64,000 nt of DNA, from NCBI GenBank assembly GCA_009869945.1, contig WIXG01000029.1, forward strand, positions 248,001 through 312,000. The letters are read 5' to 3'. Positions 53,101 to 64,000 of the stretch are shown one piece after another. Under the pieces are notes generated by a model. The model searched no databases. It was not told where the DNA came from and saw only the letters and a list, made by a program, of their open reading frames with translations. A program made the translations under genes and the position numbers. Positions within the stretch are counted from its first letter, which is position 1. Each line of letters starts with the position of its first letter. Origin of the DNA: Mesaphorura yosii (Eukaryota > Arthropoda > Collembola > Poduromorpha > Tullbergiidae).

Positions 53101-56100
53101 TCATGTGGTCTCGGCCAGAGAATGATCGTATCCATCATTGATTACTTTTGAACTGCCAGCCAGACCGGACTTTATGGTAACTAAGTATCCGAATCATGGT
53201 ATTCTTATTCAAAATAAATCGCGCTTCTCCCTTTCCTTCCTTTCTTCACTGCTCTGCACTGATTTAATAAAATAGCATGTGAATTGCGTTTACATTGTTC
53301 ACTGAAATGCCCAACATACCGGCCAAAACCTATCCCTCTTCTTTCCGGTTCAAAATAAGTTTATTCTTCTGGTATGGATTTTACGGACCTTGGAGTGTCC
53401 CATCGGACAATTTCTGTGCATTTCAGTGGATCACGCACGGCCTAAAGCAGGGATATTTTTTATTTTATCGATGATGACCAGATCATGCTAAATAATTCTC
53501 CTCGTATTGAATTGGTTTCTTTGTTTGACCACGGCTTTATAAAATTATGGTAAAAGATATGGATTTATGGAAATTGATTCCAGAAATTGGTGAATATTTC
53601 TTCTTTGTGTGAAAAGAATGAATTCTCCTGCATAATTCTCAAGGTAAGGGTTTGAATTGCTTACTGCACTTATCCAACCTGCATTGATACAAGAACGGTC
53701 CTTTCGTGAACAAATTCCGATATTTTCACAGGTAAACTAAATCGCATGTTCAATTTTGAATCGAAAAAGGTGTAGCGAATTCATTACTGAATACTCACAA
53801 GGAATATCTCCGGCTCCGGTCGAGGAATACAAATGTGGAATATTATTCATCCGTATCATCATAATTCCATTTTTCACGAAATAATAATTTATTATTTCAC
53901 AATGCAAACAAGACGTGGACTTGGACGTGGACGTGAACACGGAGATCGAAATGACCAGTGCATAATCCTCTCGTCCGTTGTTTCTTCAGGAGGGTCCAAT
54001 TCCAAAGTAGAGTCCGTTCTGCATTCTGAGCATTTTCTTTCTTTTCAGGTTGTCCATTGACCAGGAAGAAAATCCATTTGTAAATAGGAAAATTGTAAAT
54101 CGTGAACCCAAAACGAATCGAGAATCGTATACATGTAGAGAGATTGATTGATGGAATCTTCCTTTATGACGTATTTTATTGAGATAATTGGCACAGATTT
54201 AGCCGTGATCGAGGAAATATGGAAAAAGTGTGAAGAATTTACACAACAGTGCCCATGAGGTGTAAAGTAATGGCAAATCTCTTACCCGCAGGAATCTCTG
54301 CTGTATAATATCGACCATTCGCATTAGGGCTAGACGTAGCTAAGTGCCCGAATAAATTTTTATAATTCCCATTGGAGCAGAGCAATGAAGAATGCATATT
54401 ATTTGAATAAGAAGATGCTTAGATTCCAGATTCTGAGCGCACAGGGGAAAACCAGAAGTTATACGGCCAATAAAAGTTGCAGTGAGTAGGAAAGAAAATG
54501 GAAAAATGTACAGCGGAAAATACGAGAATGAAATGTATGCAAATTCAAATCAGATTTGCTTACTACTGTGCAACACTAACTTTTGCTAGTGGGGTTTGCT
54601 CAGAACCCGGAATTTATTTGAGCAAAAAGAAGGGAAAAAGTTAAAAAAGCGAATTTTGTCCTGAATAAAAATTACGCTAGCCAGCTCATTTGCCCGTAGC
54701 GTGTATCCAGAAGGCGAAGTCACAGACTCGCAGCTCTGAAATAGAACTTCACGTTTGAGGTACCAGCACGCTTGAGAAGCCTGAGAAAACAGACATCCTT
54801 CACGTTGCCAACGTCTGGACTGGTTTTATTAAGACAGTGAGGTTCTTTATCTGTTTTTAATTCATACTTGCACAATTCTATGCAAAGAAGCATGCTGTTT
54901 GAAGAAAGTGTGATCGACTCCATATGATGAGCAACGACCCTTAATTTCATGGTCGTATTTTAAGAGTCATAAAACTCGCAAGTGCTTTTTGTAAACACAA
55001 ATAAATATTTTGCAAAACGCATGGTGCACGCATGCGCTTCTTGAGGAGACGACGAACCCGGTGGTCCATCATCCCGGCTCGTACTCCCGTCTTCTCTTTC
55101 TCTCGTCTGTCTGGTTAAAAGGCTCCGCTCGGGCACCAACCCTTTTTAAATCCCATAATAATGTGTTATTTTACTACTTAGAGAGTACTTGAAACTATCA
55201 TAATATTTTGCTTCATATTTTCATACAATTTCGAATGGTTAAAAAATTCCCTCTTTACCGAGCGATTACAACCATCTCGTCAGGACGAGTCGATGCATCC
55301 TTCGGATTTGCAGAAATTCACAGTTGCGAGTGTTGTGAGTCGTCTTTTCGTGGTCGTACCATATGCGTTATTAAAATTTGACGTGACGCACCAGATTGAG
55401 GCATCGATTCGAGTTTCACTCTACCTTTTTCACATTTCGCTCTGAGTCAAGGCAAATTGCAGTATGCTTTTTGCCTAAGTTATAAATTCATAACACGAAC
55501 CATGAAAAGTTGAAAATGAATTGAATTCGTGACTACTTGGCATTGCGAGGAGCACTCCAAAAGGTATTCCGCTCCAACTTCGGAAGCTAAAATTGCAGCA
55601 TGGGCTTCATGTGTCACGCAATGCGTCGTTGCTGACGCGCCGTCGAGTTTTGTGCACGTATTTATTGTGATTCGGTGGAAGTGTAATATGAAGAGAAGAT
55701 CCGATTTTGCACTTATCATGCTATTTGTGCAACACACAAGATTTATTATTGGCAACAAATACTTCGCTGCTACTGCTCCTTTGTATTTTGTATTGTTATT
55801 CCCAGGCAGGCGATTCTCACCCTTCTGCTCGGCTTCTCGCGTCTCCCTTCGCCCGCTTCATTCAATTCTCAATTTCTTTATACCCTGCTTCTGTACTGCT
55901 TTGCGGTGACAATGCAACGCTGTCTTGGATGTAATATCCAAGTAAGTCTTTTCTGAATCTGTAAATAAACATGTTGTCGGTTTCCCAATTTTCACTTCCA
56001 TGTGCATTGAATAATATTTTCATATCGTCACGATGCATACAATTTTTACTTTTACGTTTCGTGTCAATCTCAGACGCACACAATTGTGATTTGTGCGTAG

Positions 56101-59100
56101 CTTTCTAATGTAATGGAGATACAATTGAATTGCCGCCGCAATCTTACCACTTTCTTTTTGAACTCATGCACAATGCGTACTTATGGTTCATTTTTCCATT
56201 TCCTATGCGATTCTCACCGGATATTTGCTTTTTTAATGTACTCATATGAACGTGAGACTCCGAGTTGCAACAGTCAAGAGCCTCGAGCTGCTCTTCATTT
56301 GAGCACGACTCAAACTTTGATTGTGTATTCGAATTCATGAAAGCAGTTCTTATCGCACTTAAAAGATAACTTCACCCGTAACATTAGAAGGAAAACCGTA
56401 AACGGCCGATCGAGTCGTTCATTATCCAATTATGCAATTTACGCGCTTAAATGTCCCGAAAGGTACGCAGGAGATTTTTGGGTTCATTTCTGAAGAATTT
56501 TACGTGAGCCTTTCCCTGAACATGGAAAATGCAGTTCTCGGCAGTAATTCTTATCCGATCTTCCCCAATTTCCTGATTCCAACATCCATAGCTCAATGTA
56601 CTGTTTAATTCCAGATAATTGTCGTGTTCGTGTTCCCAGCGCTTTTCCTTATCTGTAATTCCGTGCCTGCTCAACGCGTAAGCATTTACAATTAAACGCT
56701 TCTTAAATGAGGGGGTTTTGTATACTGCAATTGCTCAACGTTTTCTGACTACGATTTCTTACAAGTGATTATGATTATTATGATGATTGTTCAATTGTTC
56801 CAATCATCAGATCAAATCAGATGTATCATCATTTTGTGGGAGCAGCATTGATGAATGTATTTTTATAACGCAAGGCGCATTTAGGTGGGCTGTCTCATCG
56901 ATGATCTTTCGGCTCGACTGGCGACTTGTGCATCAATTCCTAGAATCAGTGCAGCCAGTAATTGCAATTGCACCATAATTTTAATGGTTGAACAGTGTTA
57001 GACTCTAGAATCAAGCTTGAATACCTTTGAATTTGTAATACATGGTATTCAGAATTAAAAGCATTTATTAGAATCCGAATTACATGTGTTTTGATTAAAC
57101 TTTACCTGCGCAATTCGCCTGATTCTTGTCGGTAAAATTCAATGGCCTTTACTTTGGAAGGAAAGAAGCATCCGAAACGGATTATTATTACCACTGTTGC
57201 AGCTCCTCTCAACTTTATTTGATCTGATGATTAAAATTTACCAGATCCTCCCAACCTTTTTGTTCTGTGTTCCATGCCTTGTCTGGGAGTACACAACGGC
57301 GAAAGATAATTAAAAATCATGAACAAGCTCTCAGGACAAAAGAAGAGAATCACACTTTCACTGTTTGGTGCTGGATCATCGTCATTTACTCATCCTCGTT
57401 GCCTCATTATTAACTTGCGGTGATCACTTGTTATTTGATATGCTGCGATGCACAGCCAAAAGAATGAGAAAGAAGCGATTTCTCTACACAATTAATTGTA
57501 AAGAATGCTTCGTGTCGCCTCCTAGCCTCTAAAACAAATCTCTTCGGCTTCCTTTGCTTAGGAACACCCCCAGTGCAGTCAAATGGTAAATGGATCGCTG
57601 AACAGAATGGAACCGATCTCATTTGTGGCGGGATCAGATTGCGTCGGATCCTTCATCCGAAAACTCCTATCTCGATCATTTTCAACGCGGGCGTTTTTGA
57701 CTTTCCAGAAATATTGGAATCGAGAGGAGGTGTCGCAGTCACTGTCTGGCATCGCTGCATTCAGGTGTGGAAGAGTTGAAAGTTATTTGAATCTTATACC
57801 TATCAAGATTAATAAAGCAAATCGCGCGGTTACAAGTAGAAGGTAGGCCGGCACCAGACTAACTTGTTCGATGATCATAATTACAGGTTTGGAACTGCAA
57901 CCCTGCGTCAGACCCTTTGCAATCAAGGCAATCTTGTGCTAGGTCAAGATACCTTGTGCAACCCACGCTTTAAGTCTATCCATGGGTAGTAGGCACGGCA
58001 TGTGATCCATGCTTAGTGCGCTACTGACTAATTCATAATATCACTGGTTCATTACACCAGAGCTTCTCTCGTTTAAATCGTGGGAAAGGGCCAAAGAAAG
58101 TCGGTAATAATTTGAGGGAAGTTTCAGTGGGTTTTACCGTGCTTTCTTACAAACCCTTTTCGACCACTCCCAAGTCAAGTCAAAATCATGCAATTCCTCC
58201 ATGAAGGAGCTCGGACTTGTAAACACGAAGCAGCAATGCATATTATTCTTGGCATTTACCTGCGTTAGATATAACTTTTTACCCGAGACCCGATTCGGTT
58301 ATGAAAAATCACTGCATTGAATTTATAAAGGGAAAGAAAATGTAGGCCATGGACCAGTTTAATATTCTGCAAGCATCGTTTTTTAGGCTGCTGAGCGTGA
58401 GTATTCAATTAATGCTACACATGGAATATCTTCCTGTCAGTCACGTTTAACCATGCACGAGATGGTTAAATATGCGTTTTATGTGTTTAATTAACAATAC
58501 AAAGCCAATATTAGCTGCATTCAATCATTCAATGGATTTTGTTAAATAAATTGAGACAATTCCACCGGTAAATATCAAAGGCTGTGCTCAGAATGCGTAA
58601 TGAATGATGCAGTGCTACTAATAACATGTGCTTTGTCTTGTTACTTGTCACAAATGTCATCCCTTTCTTTCTCCACAAAAGAACTCATGCAACATGTGTC
58701 TTATCCCGGCCCCGTGTTGTAATTCTTTTGTAACAACTTTGCTTTATTCATCCAAAAATCAAGTTCTTGTTATCTTTCTCCTCGTAGGAAAGCCCAGCGT
58801 CTCTTTGATTTCGCAGCGCAGGTGTGTCACAAAAAACGAAACGTCGGAGAACAAAAAGCTTAGTCGGAAAACATTTTTAGTTAATTAGAATAATAATGCA
58901 AAGCTTTCTGGCATCGGATAAAAAAGGAATACTAATTTTTTTCCTCTGCACGGGGAAAAAGTTACAAGCTCGAGAAATGACAGACAATTACTAAACTTTT
59001 AATAGGGCGAACACGAGAGATTCCACCATGTCATTGTCGTTGCTATATGGAAAGGATCTGTTGGGAAAACGAAAGCTCATACACGCTGCAATCGCTGTAA

Positions 59101-62100
59101 AGTTTATTGCAAATTGCAGATGCTTCATGAACAAAAACAGTCAAAATGTCAAAATTTTTGTGGCGCTTCTCTTTGCACGGTGATTTCGTAGTCGTATTCA
59201 TCGTGCACGAAAGGAATTCTTGACTCAAATATGATTTAGTGAAGGGGCAACTTACCTCATTAGGTTCCTGCGTGCCGTGATCAATTGCCGGTAATTCTGA
59301 ACGCAGGCATCTCAGGTATGCAGACATTGTAACTTATGACATTTTAATCATGCGCCGAATACGTTTTTATTACCTCAACTCATAATTTTCTTAACGATGA
59401 CGACTCTGGCTGACATTTACTACACGATAAATTGAAGGCAATTAAGTTCAACTTGTTCACCGTGTGTGCTTTTATGACATTCGTATTCCGTCTAAAAGCC
59501 AAATTTTGACGTGCAATATTTGTTAGAATTTTACTGAGGAATGTTTACGACAAAATGGTAATTCTTAACATCTTCTTTTCGTGCTGAAAGGGATGCAAAG
59601 ACAAAAAACCCGTATCTTGTTGTGAATACTTCCTGTGAGCCGCATTCCGTGTGCACGGAATTCGCCCGACTCAACGCGAAAGAAGAACAATCGCAAAATG
59701 AAATTATAGATACGTTTAACAAAATTAGGAGCAGAAAATAAAACGTCCGCTCCGTAGCTTTTCAACCAAAAGTGGGGGAAAAATACTGCACGGAAAGACA
59801 AGATCAAGACGTTCGTGCGCTGCACAGTGCAGTGTGTGCAGCATACTTGGCGTACGAAATGAATGCCTATTGTAATAGTTGTGGCTGACATCGTCGGCGG
59901 CAGACTCCTTCTTACAAATTGAAGATGTTTTAATCTTTTTCCAAGAAAAATATTACCATAAAGTCGTTAACTCTTAATCAAGTCTCCGCTTTCATGGTGA
60001 AGTGTCATCGTGTGTGACATTGAACTTCTTCGTGCTGCATGTATCCGTTCAAGCTCGCTAGGCCTGATGTGATTCATGGCCTCAGCAATGCAGCGCTTTG
60101 TCACAATAATAATGGCAGTAATAAAGTGAACACACGTAAATATGAATCATAAATCACGTTCAATACCGTTCCACCAAATACATGTTTGTGAGTGTGAGCA
60201 GGTAGATCGAACCACCAGAAAGCAAAAATGTCAGCAGACCACATGTCTTTTTAACTCATCAACTTTTGTTGTCCTTAAACCTTTCTTTTCTTTAATCTCA
60301 ACCAAGCTGCAACTTCGAACCCCAGCAAAAAACCTTGAATAAGTGTGAGTTGGAATGTCCGTATCTGGCTTGTTATCTTTTAGAATTTAATTGAAGCCTG
60401 GATGCTAAGATGGAATTTTCCCAGCAGGGATCCTTGTAACTCGTATAATTAATTTGTATGCCCCTTCATTGATAGATAATTTCACTGCGCTTTCTAGGAG
60501 GGACTTGTAACCACGATCCACAAATCTAGACTGCATGAAGGGGCCAAAGGGTTACATGGCTCCCTAATAATATTAAAAGGAAGCTGTGCTGTGCTGGAAA
60601 CGCTTGTAAACTCAGTACGGAGTGAATAACAGTCGTTCGAGGAACCTTAGGACTCCCCGATGGTGCGTCTATTCCAAAATGAAAACGTAATAATAATTGA
60701 GCGAATAACCAAAAGATACATCACATATGCATTTGTTCTTTTGTTGCTCAACATCGTGAAATGAAGTATGAAGCTCCAGTGAAAGAAGTCTTCGCTTAGT
60801 AGGGTTCAATTAATCAAAAAAGATTGAATCACCGGACGCATGTACAAGACCCGGCGCTGGCATTCGTAGCAGTAATATGCAGAGGTGGTCAAGAGGAAGG
60901 GAAGAAATTCCTTATTGAAAGACAGTAGTACGAAACGAGCGAAGGTTTTGGTTCCCACGTAAGCAATGCACAAGTATTTGACGAGATCTTTTCTGTGCAC
61001 ATAATCAGCTCGGTGTCTCGAACACGCTGCATCACAGTTCAATTAATTGGAAGGCAGGACTCCTGCAGGGTCATCCCGAGAAAAAGAGCAAAGTTACAAC
61101 CGTAAGCGAAGGTTTGTTCGGATCCACGCAGCTTCCTTCATGATTCCTGTTGTGGTTATCGGTTGCTCTTTCGGAGTTCAATTTATGCGAGTGTTTGACC
61201 ATTGTGTCACTGAATCCATTGTGATCTTGTTACTGAATTCGTGAGTAAAACGAGACGAATATGAATCTTGAGACACTGCTAAGAAGGCTGTTAATAATTG
61301 TCAGCACCATTGCAATAGCTGAAATAAAATAATAACACGAAGTTCAATGATGATGAGGTCAAAGTCAAATAGTCAAAGATGACGACCTGTTCCGCTCGAA
61401 GTTCAAGCTAACTATTGAGTAAGGGCAAGACCAAGGCTATGCATGCGCCGAATCAAATCCTTTCATTTTCTTTGATGTTTCACGTTGTCCAGAAATGGGA
61501 TGAATCTGAAGGAGGTGCCTGTAATAAGAAACTACTAACTATTCCTCCAAGTAGTCTGGCGAGTCTGGTCTTCTGTTTCTTGAAGGAATTTAAAACTTAA
61601 AAGTGGCCAAAATCAGGCTTTTATTAGCTGGTAAGCACTCTCATTTTCTCCCCTTCGCTGTTCGCCGTTTCTCCGGAATAAAGGACGAGCAGAGTAAGAA
61701 GTCAGAATGATGCTGAAGAAGATTAATGATCGATTGTTGAATTTCAGTGTTGGTGCACTCACCTTCAGGGCGTCTGGAGACCCTGACAATTGTTCATCAA
61801 CTCCAGGGTGTCTCAGGAAAAAATATATTAGAATGCATGAATTTCTTTCTATACACGGAACTATACGCGCAGAAAAGCAAAGGCCAGGCAGAGAGAAGAA
61901 ATAATTTCTTTTCACAAGAAGATGAACCTGCAGCGTAACGTTTTGGGTGGGGCCGTTAATTCCCGTAATGACCAGACAAGATAACACCAAGAACCGCACG
62001 GACGTCGCATTAGCACCGGTGCTACATAATTGAACCTTGTTACTGCTCAACTGGTCACTGGTACGCGATTATTGGAACCATTTCAAATCATTTGGTCGTT

Positions 62101-63370
62101 TTCCTTTCGGCTGGTTAGGGTCGAGGTTCTTATTAATGGTCTTGATCAGTGTGCTATTATTTGGAGCTTCTTGTCACATTAGAATCCATTAGCGGGACAA
62201 TACTGTACAGGAATTACGAATAACCTGTAGTTGCGAAGCCTGAATGGATAGAAATACCTTACTGGAGCATTAAATGGTCAGTGACAACAATAATGACTCG
62301 GAAGATGAATAAACTTTGGCTGTATTGTCCAGTTCAGTATTTGCCTAGCCTTTGTTTCGGCCTCTCTTTACGTTCCTCAGAATTGTACAACAAAGTTAAA
62401 CGTACCAGTTCCATTAACAAAGCCGGGGAAGATCGGACAAAGACACAAAATTCCGGTCATTACAGAATTCAATACATTCATTCTGGCGTCGAATATAACT
62501 GTGGGGCAGACTTAAACATCGGTAATGTCCTTCTTGTGAACCTTTATTCAAAATTAATGGCTATTTAATAGTGTTTAAAATTGTATCACTCATTCTATAC
62601 TTTTGACAGACTCCTGAGCATTGCATTGGAAGCTCGCCGTTAAAGGCTGACAGAATTATGTGTATTTGCTTTAAACAGACCGAGGAATGAATGTCTAATT
62701 TAATTGTGTAAGAAAATGTTCTTTGAAAGAGAGTTTGAGTTTGATAAATTGTTCCTTACGAATAATAAACCAGTAACGTACGTGATAATGTAGTATAATT
62801 ATTTTGAGAGAGAAAAATTGGGGAAAAGAGAGAATATTTATCATAATTTTTTCAGTACAGTTGCCAGTTTCTGGCTGTTTCTCTCGTATTTTTCCGCGTG
62901 CCTTTGGCTTGGCTTGCCGTGACTGACATGACTAATGTTCAATCAGCCATGGTTCGACTCTGCCAACTAATATTTTATTTTGATAAATAATTTGTAATTT
63001 GAGACTCACCGCCAATGCCAGTAAGGCTCGCATGCCAATGCCAATAAAGCTTTTGCACATGCATGATTTGATTTTCTGCGCATCTAAAATTGATGAGCTT
63101 AGGAATGTGGACTTGGCACGTACCAGGCACGACCACCGTACGGGCCTTTAAGAAATTCTCTCAAGAAAAAGTAAGGCAGGCACCGCAAGAAGTGTTTACT
63201 AGAGCAAGTCGCTCAAATTCATTTTTGTACTCGGCGCACTTAGTTCACAAACAATAAGAGAAAAATTGAATTAATGACGTGGGCGGTGCAGGCAAAAAAG
63301 ATAGAGCCGAAAGGTTTTTGGCTTCTCTTTGCGTCTACTTCTGTGATTTCTTGGAGACATTTTTGTTTCA
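41173..63370. other. Gene-poor region
   Basis: About 22 kb, AT-rich, with many short ORFs on both strands, none resembling a known protein. Several donor/acceptor-like pairs occur, at 43.1-43.5, 47.1-47.3, 48.29, 49.0-49.3 and 55.9-56.1 kb. They are discussed as findings, because chance alone yields some such pairs in a region this long. No tRNA, rRNA, CRISPR or transposon coding sequence was seen. Confidence 0.6.
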
Positions 63371-63593
63371 ATCAAAACGAAAGATCATGTTCGTGCTTCT
63401 CTTCGTTCTCTCAAGCATGCCGCTGCCGCCGATGTCGTGGCGTGTCGGCCCGAGCCTTTATGACTTGCACCTGCGCTGCGTGCAGTGCGGTGCACTGTAG
63501 GACGGGCACATTCAGTAGTGTCTAGTGTCGTGCTCAGGTTTTGTGTCGTCAGTGTTACGGCCGTAGTCACAGGCTAATGAAGAAGTAGACGAC

Positions 63594-63812
63594 ATGCACC
63601 ACCCACAATTGTGGTGCATTGTTGTCGTGCTTGCCTTTCAACTTTGGGAGCGCACAACAATTGAGCCCCAAATGAGTTCGGTTCAGCATTGCCGCCTGAT
63701 TATGAAAAGGTGCTTGCTCATGTCGAGCCACGCACAGGTTTTGAGCAAAGAAAATACATTATGTGCACGGGGACTTGAATCGGTGTATAATGAAACCAAA
63801 ACTTTTAAATGA
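63594..63812 (+). CDS. Candidate first coding exon of a secreted or membrane protein
   Basis: Hypothetical. ATG at 63,594 (in-frame TAG upstream at 63,564) opens a 72-codon frame starting MHHPQLWCIVVVLAFQLW, which looks like a signal peptide or membrane anchor. Just upstream is a CpG-enriched patch (about 63,420-63,560) with TCAGTG-type initiator sequences. Possible donors inside the frame (GAAAAG|GTGCTT at 63,710; GCACAG|GTTTTG at 63,738) would make it the first exon of a gene running past the window's right edge. The product family is unknown, and a chance ORF remains quite possible. Confidence 0.2.
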   Translation: MHHPQLWCIVVVLAFQLWERTTIEPQMSSVQHCRLIMKRCLLMSSHAQVLSKENTLCARGLESVYNETKTFK

Positions 63813-64000
63813 CAAATCTACACGACTTTCGTGATTTCGGTCTTTCAGTAAATCTTATCTACAAAGCAAACGGCAAGGCACTCTTGCCCATTTTAATAAG
63901 AATGTAGAATTTTAATGCATTTGTATTGAGCTTTTGGTAAAAGCAAGTTGTCGCCTGTGCATAAGTAAAGTGCTAAGTTTCGAGAATTTAAATGTTTGTG

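Noticed and set aside
53644-53731. Intron-like unit CAAG|GTAAGGG to TTTTCACAG on the plus strand
   Set aside because: Signals are fair, but the frame that is open across it stops two codons after the junction; nothing else supports a gene.
61613-62050. 145-codon minus-strand ORF
   Set aside because: No family resemblance, and shadow frames open on the other strand.

Overview
This is eukaryotic nuclear DNA, most likely from an arthropod. Three intron-containing genes are clear, and all of them lie in the first 34 kb. Exon junctions use GT-AG, most introns are 65-110 nt, and the proteins look arthropod-like. Examples are an insulin receptor with a long leader ahead of its signal segment, a CCSC insert motif and an NPxY juxtamembrane site. 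The species cannot be named from this window; a springtail, crustacean or other non-model arthropod would all fit. There is no sign of bacterial, viral or organellar sequence, and I recognise no transposase or reverse transcriptase.

Layout. (1) 1-16,812, minus strand: an insulin/insulin-like growth factor receptor tyrosine kinase gene. I could assemble 20 coding exons whose phases all agree, giving 1,534 codons before the gene runs off the left edge inside the cytoplasmic tail. The 3' two thirds are compact (14 introns of 65-87 nt). The 5' third is spread over introns of 1.6-4.1 kb. At least one untranslated 5' exon lies upstream of 16,875 and was not located. (2) 25,746-27,626, minus strand: a complete four-exon tRNA dimethylallyltransferase (TRIT1/MOD5/MiaA family), 540 residues with a C-terminal zinc finger. 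(3) 32,086-33,978, plus strand: a complete four-exon SLC35G1-like transporter of the EamA/drug-metabolite transporter superfamily, 472 residues with about ten membrane segments. TRIT1 and SLC35G1 are divergently oriented across about 4.4 kb that holds a possible short inverted-repeat element. The three genes have unrelated jobs (hormone reception, tRNA modification, membrane transport); nothing suggests they work together.

(4) 33,979-64,000: about 30 kb with no recognisable gene. It is AT-rich, with short chance ORFs. A few places carry good splice-like signals joined to small open frames. The most interesting is at 40,872-41,172, where a canonical 73-nt intron joins two pieces into a 75-residue frame with an RYGKR amidation/cleavage motif. 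CpG-rich patches at about 40.45-40.57 kb and 63.4-63.6 kb could mark promoters. These are hypotheses, not gene calls.

The best-supported oddity is in the receptor kinase: the first of the three conserved activation-loop tyrosines is replaced by valine, while the other catalytic motifs are intact.
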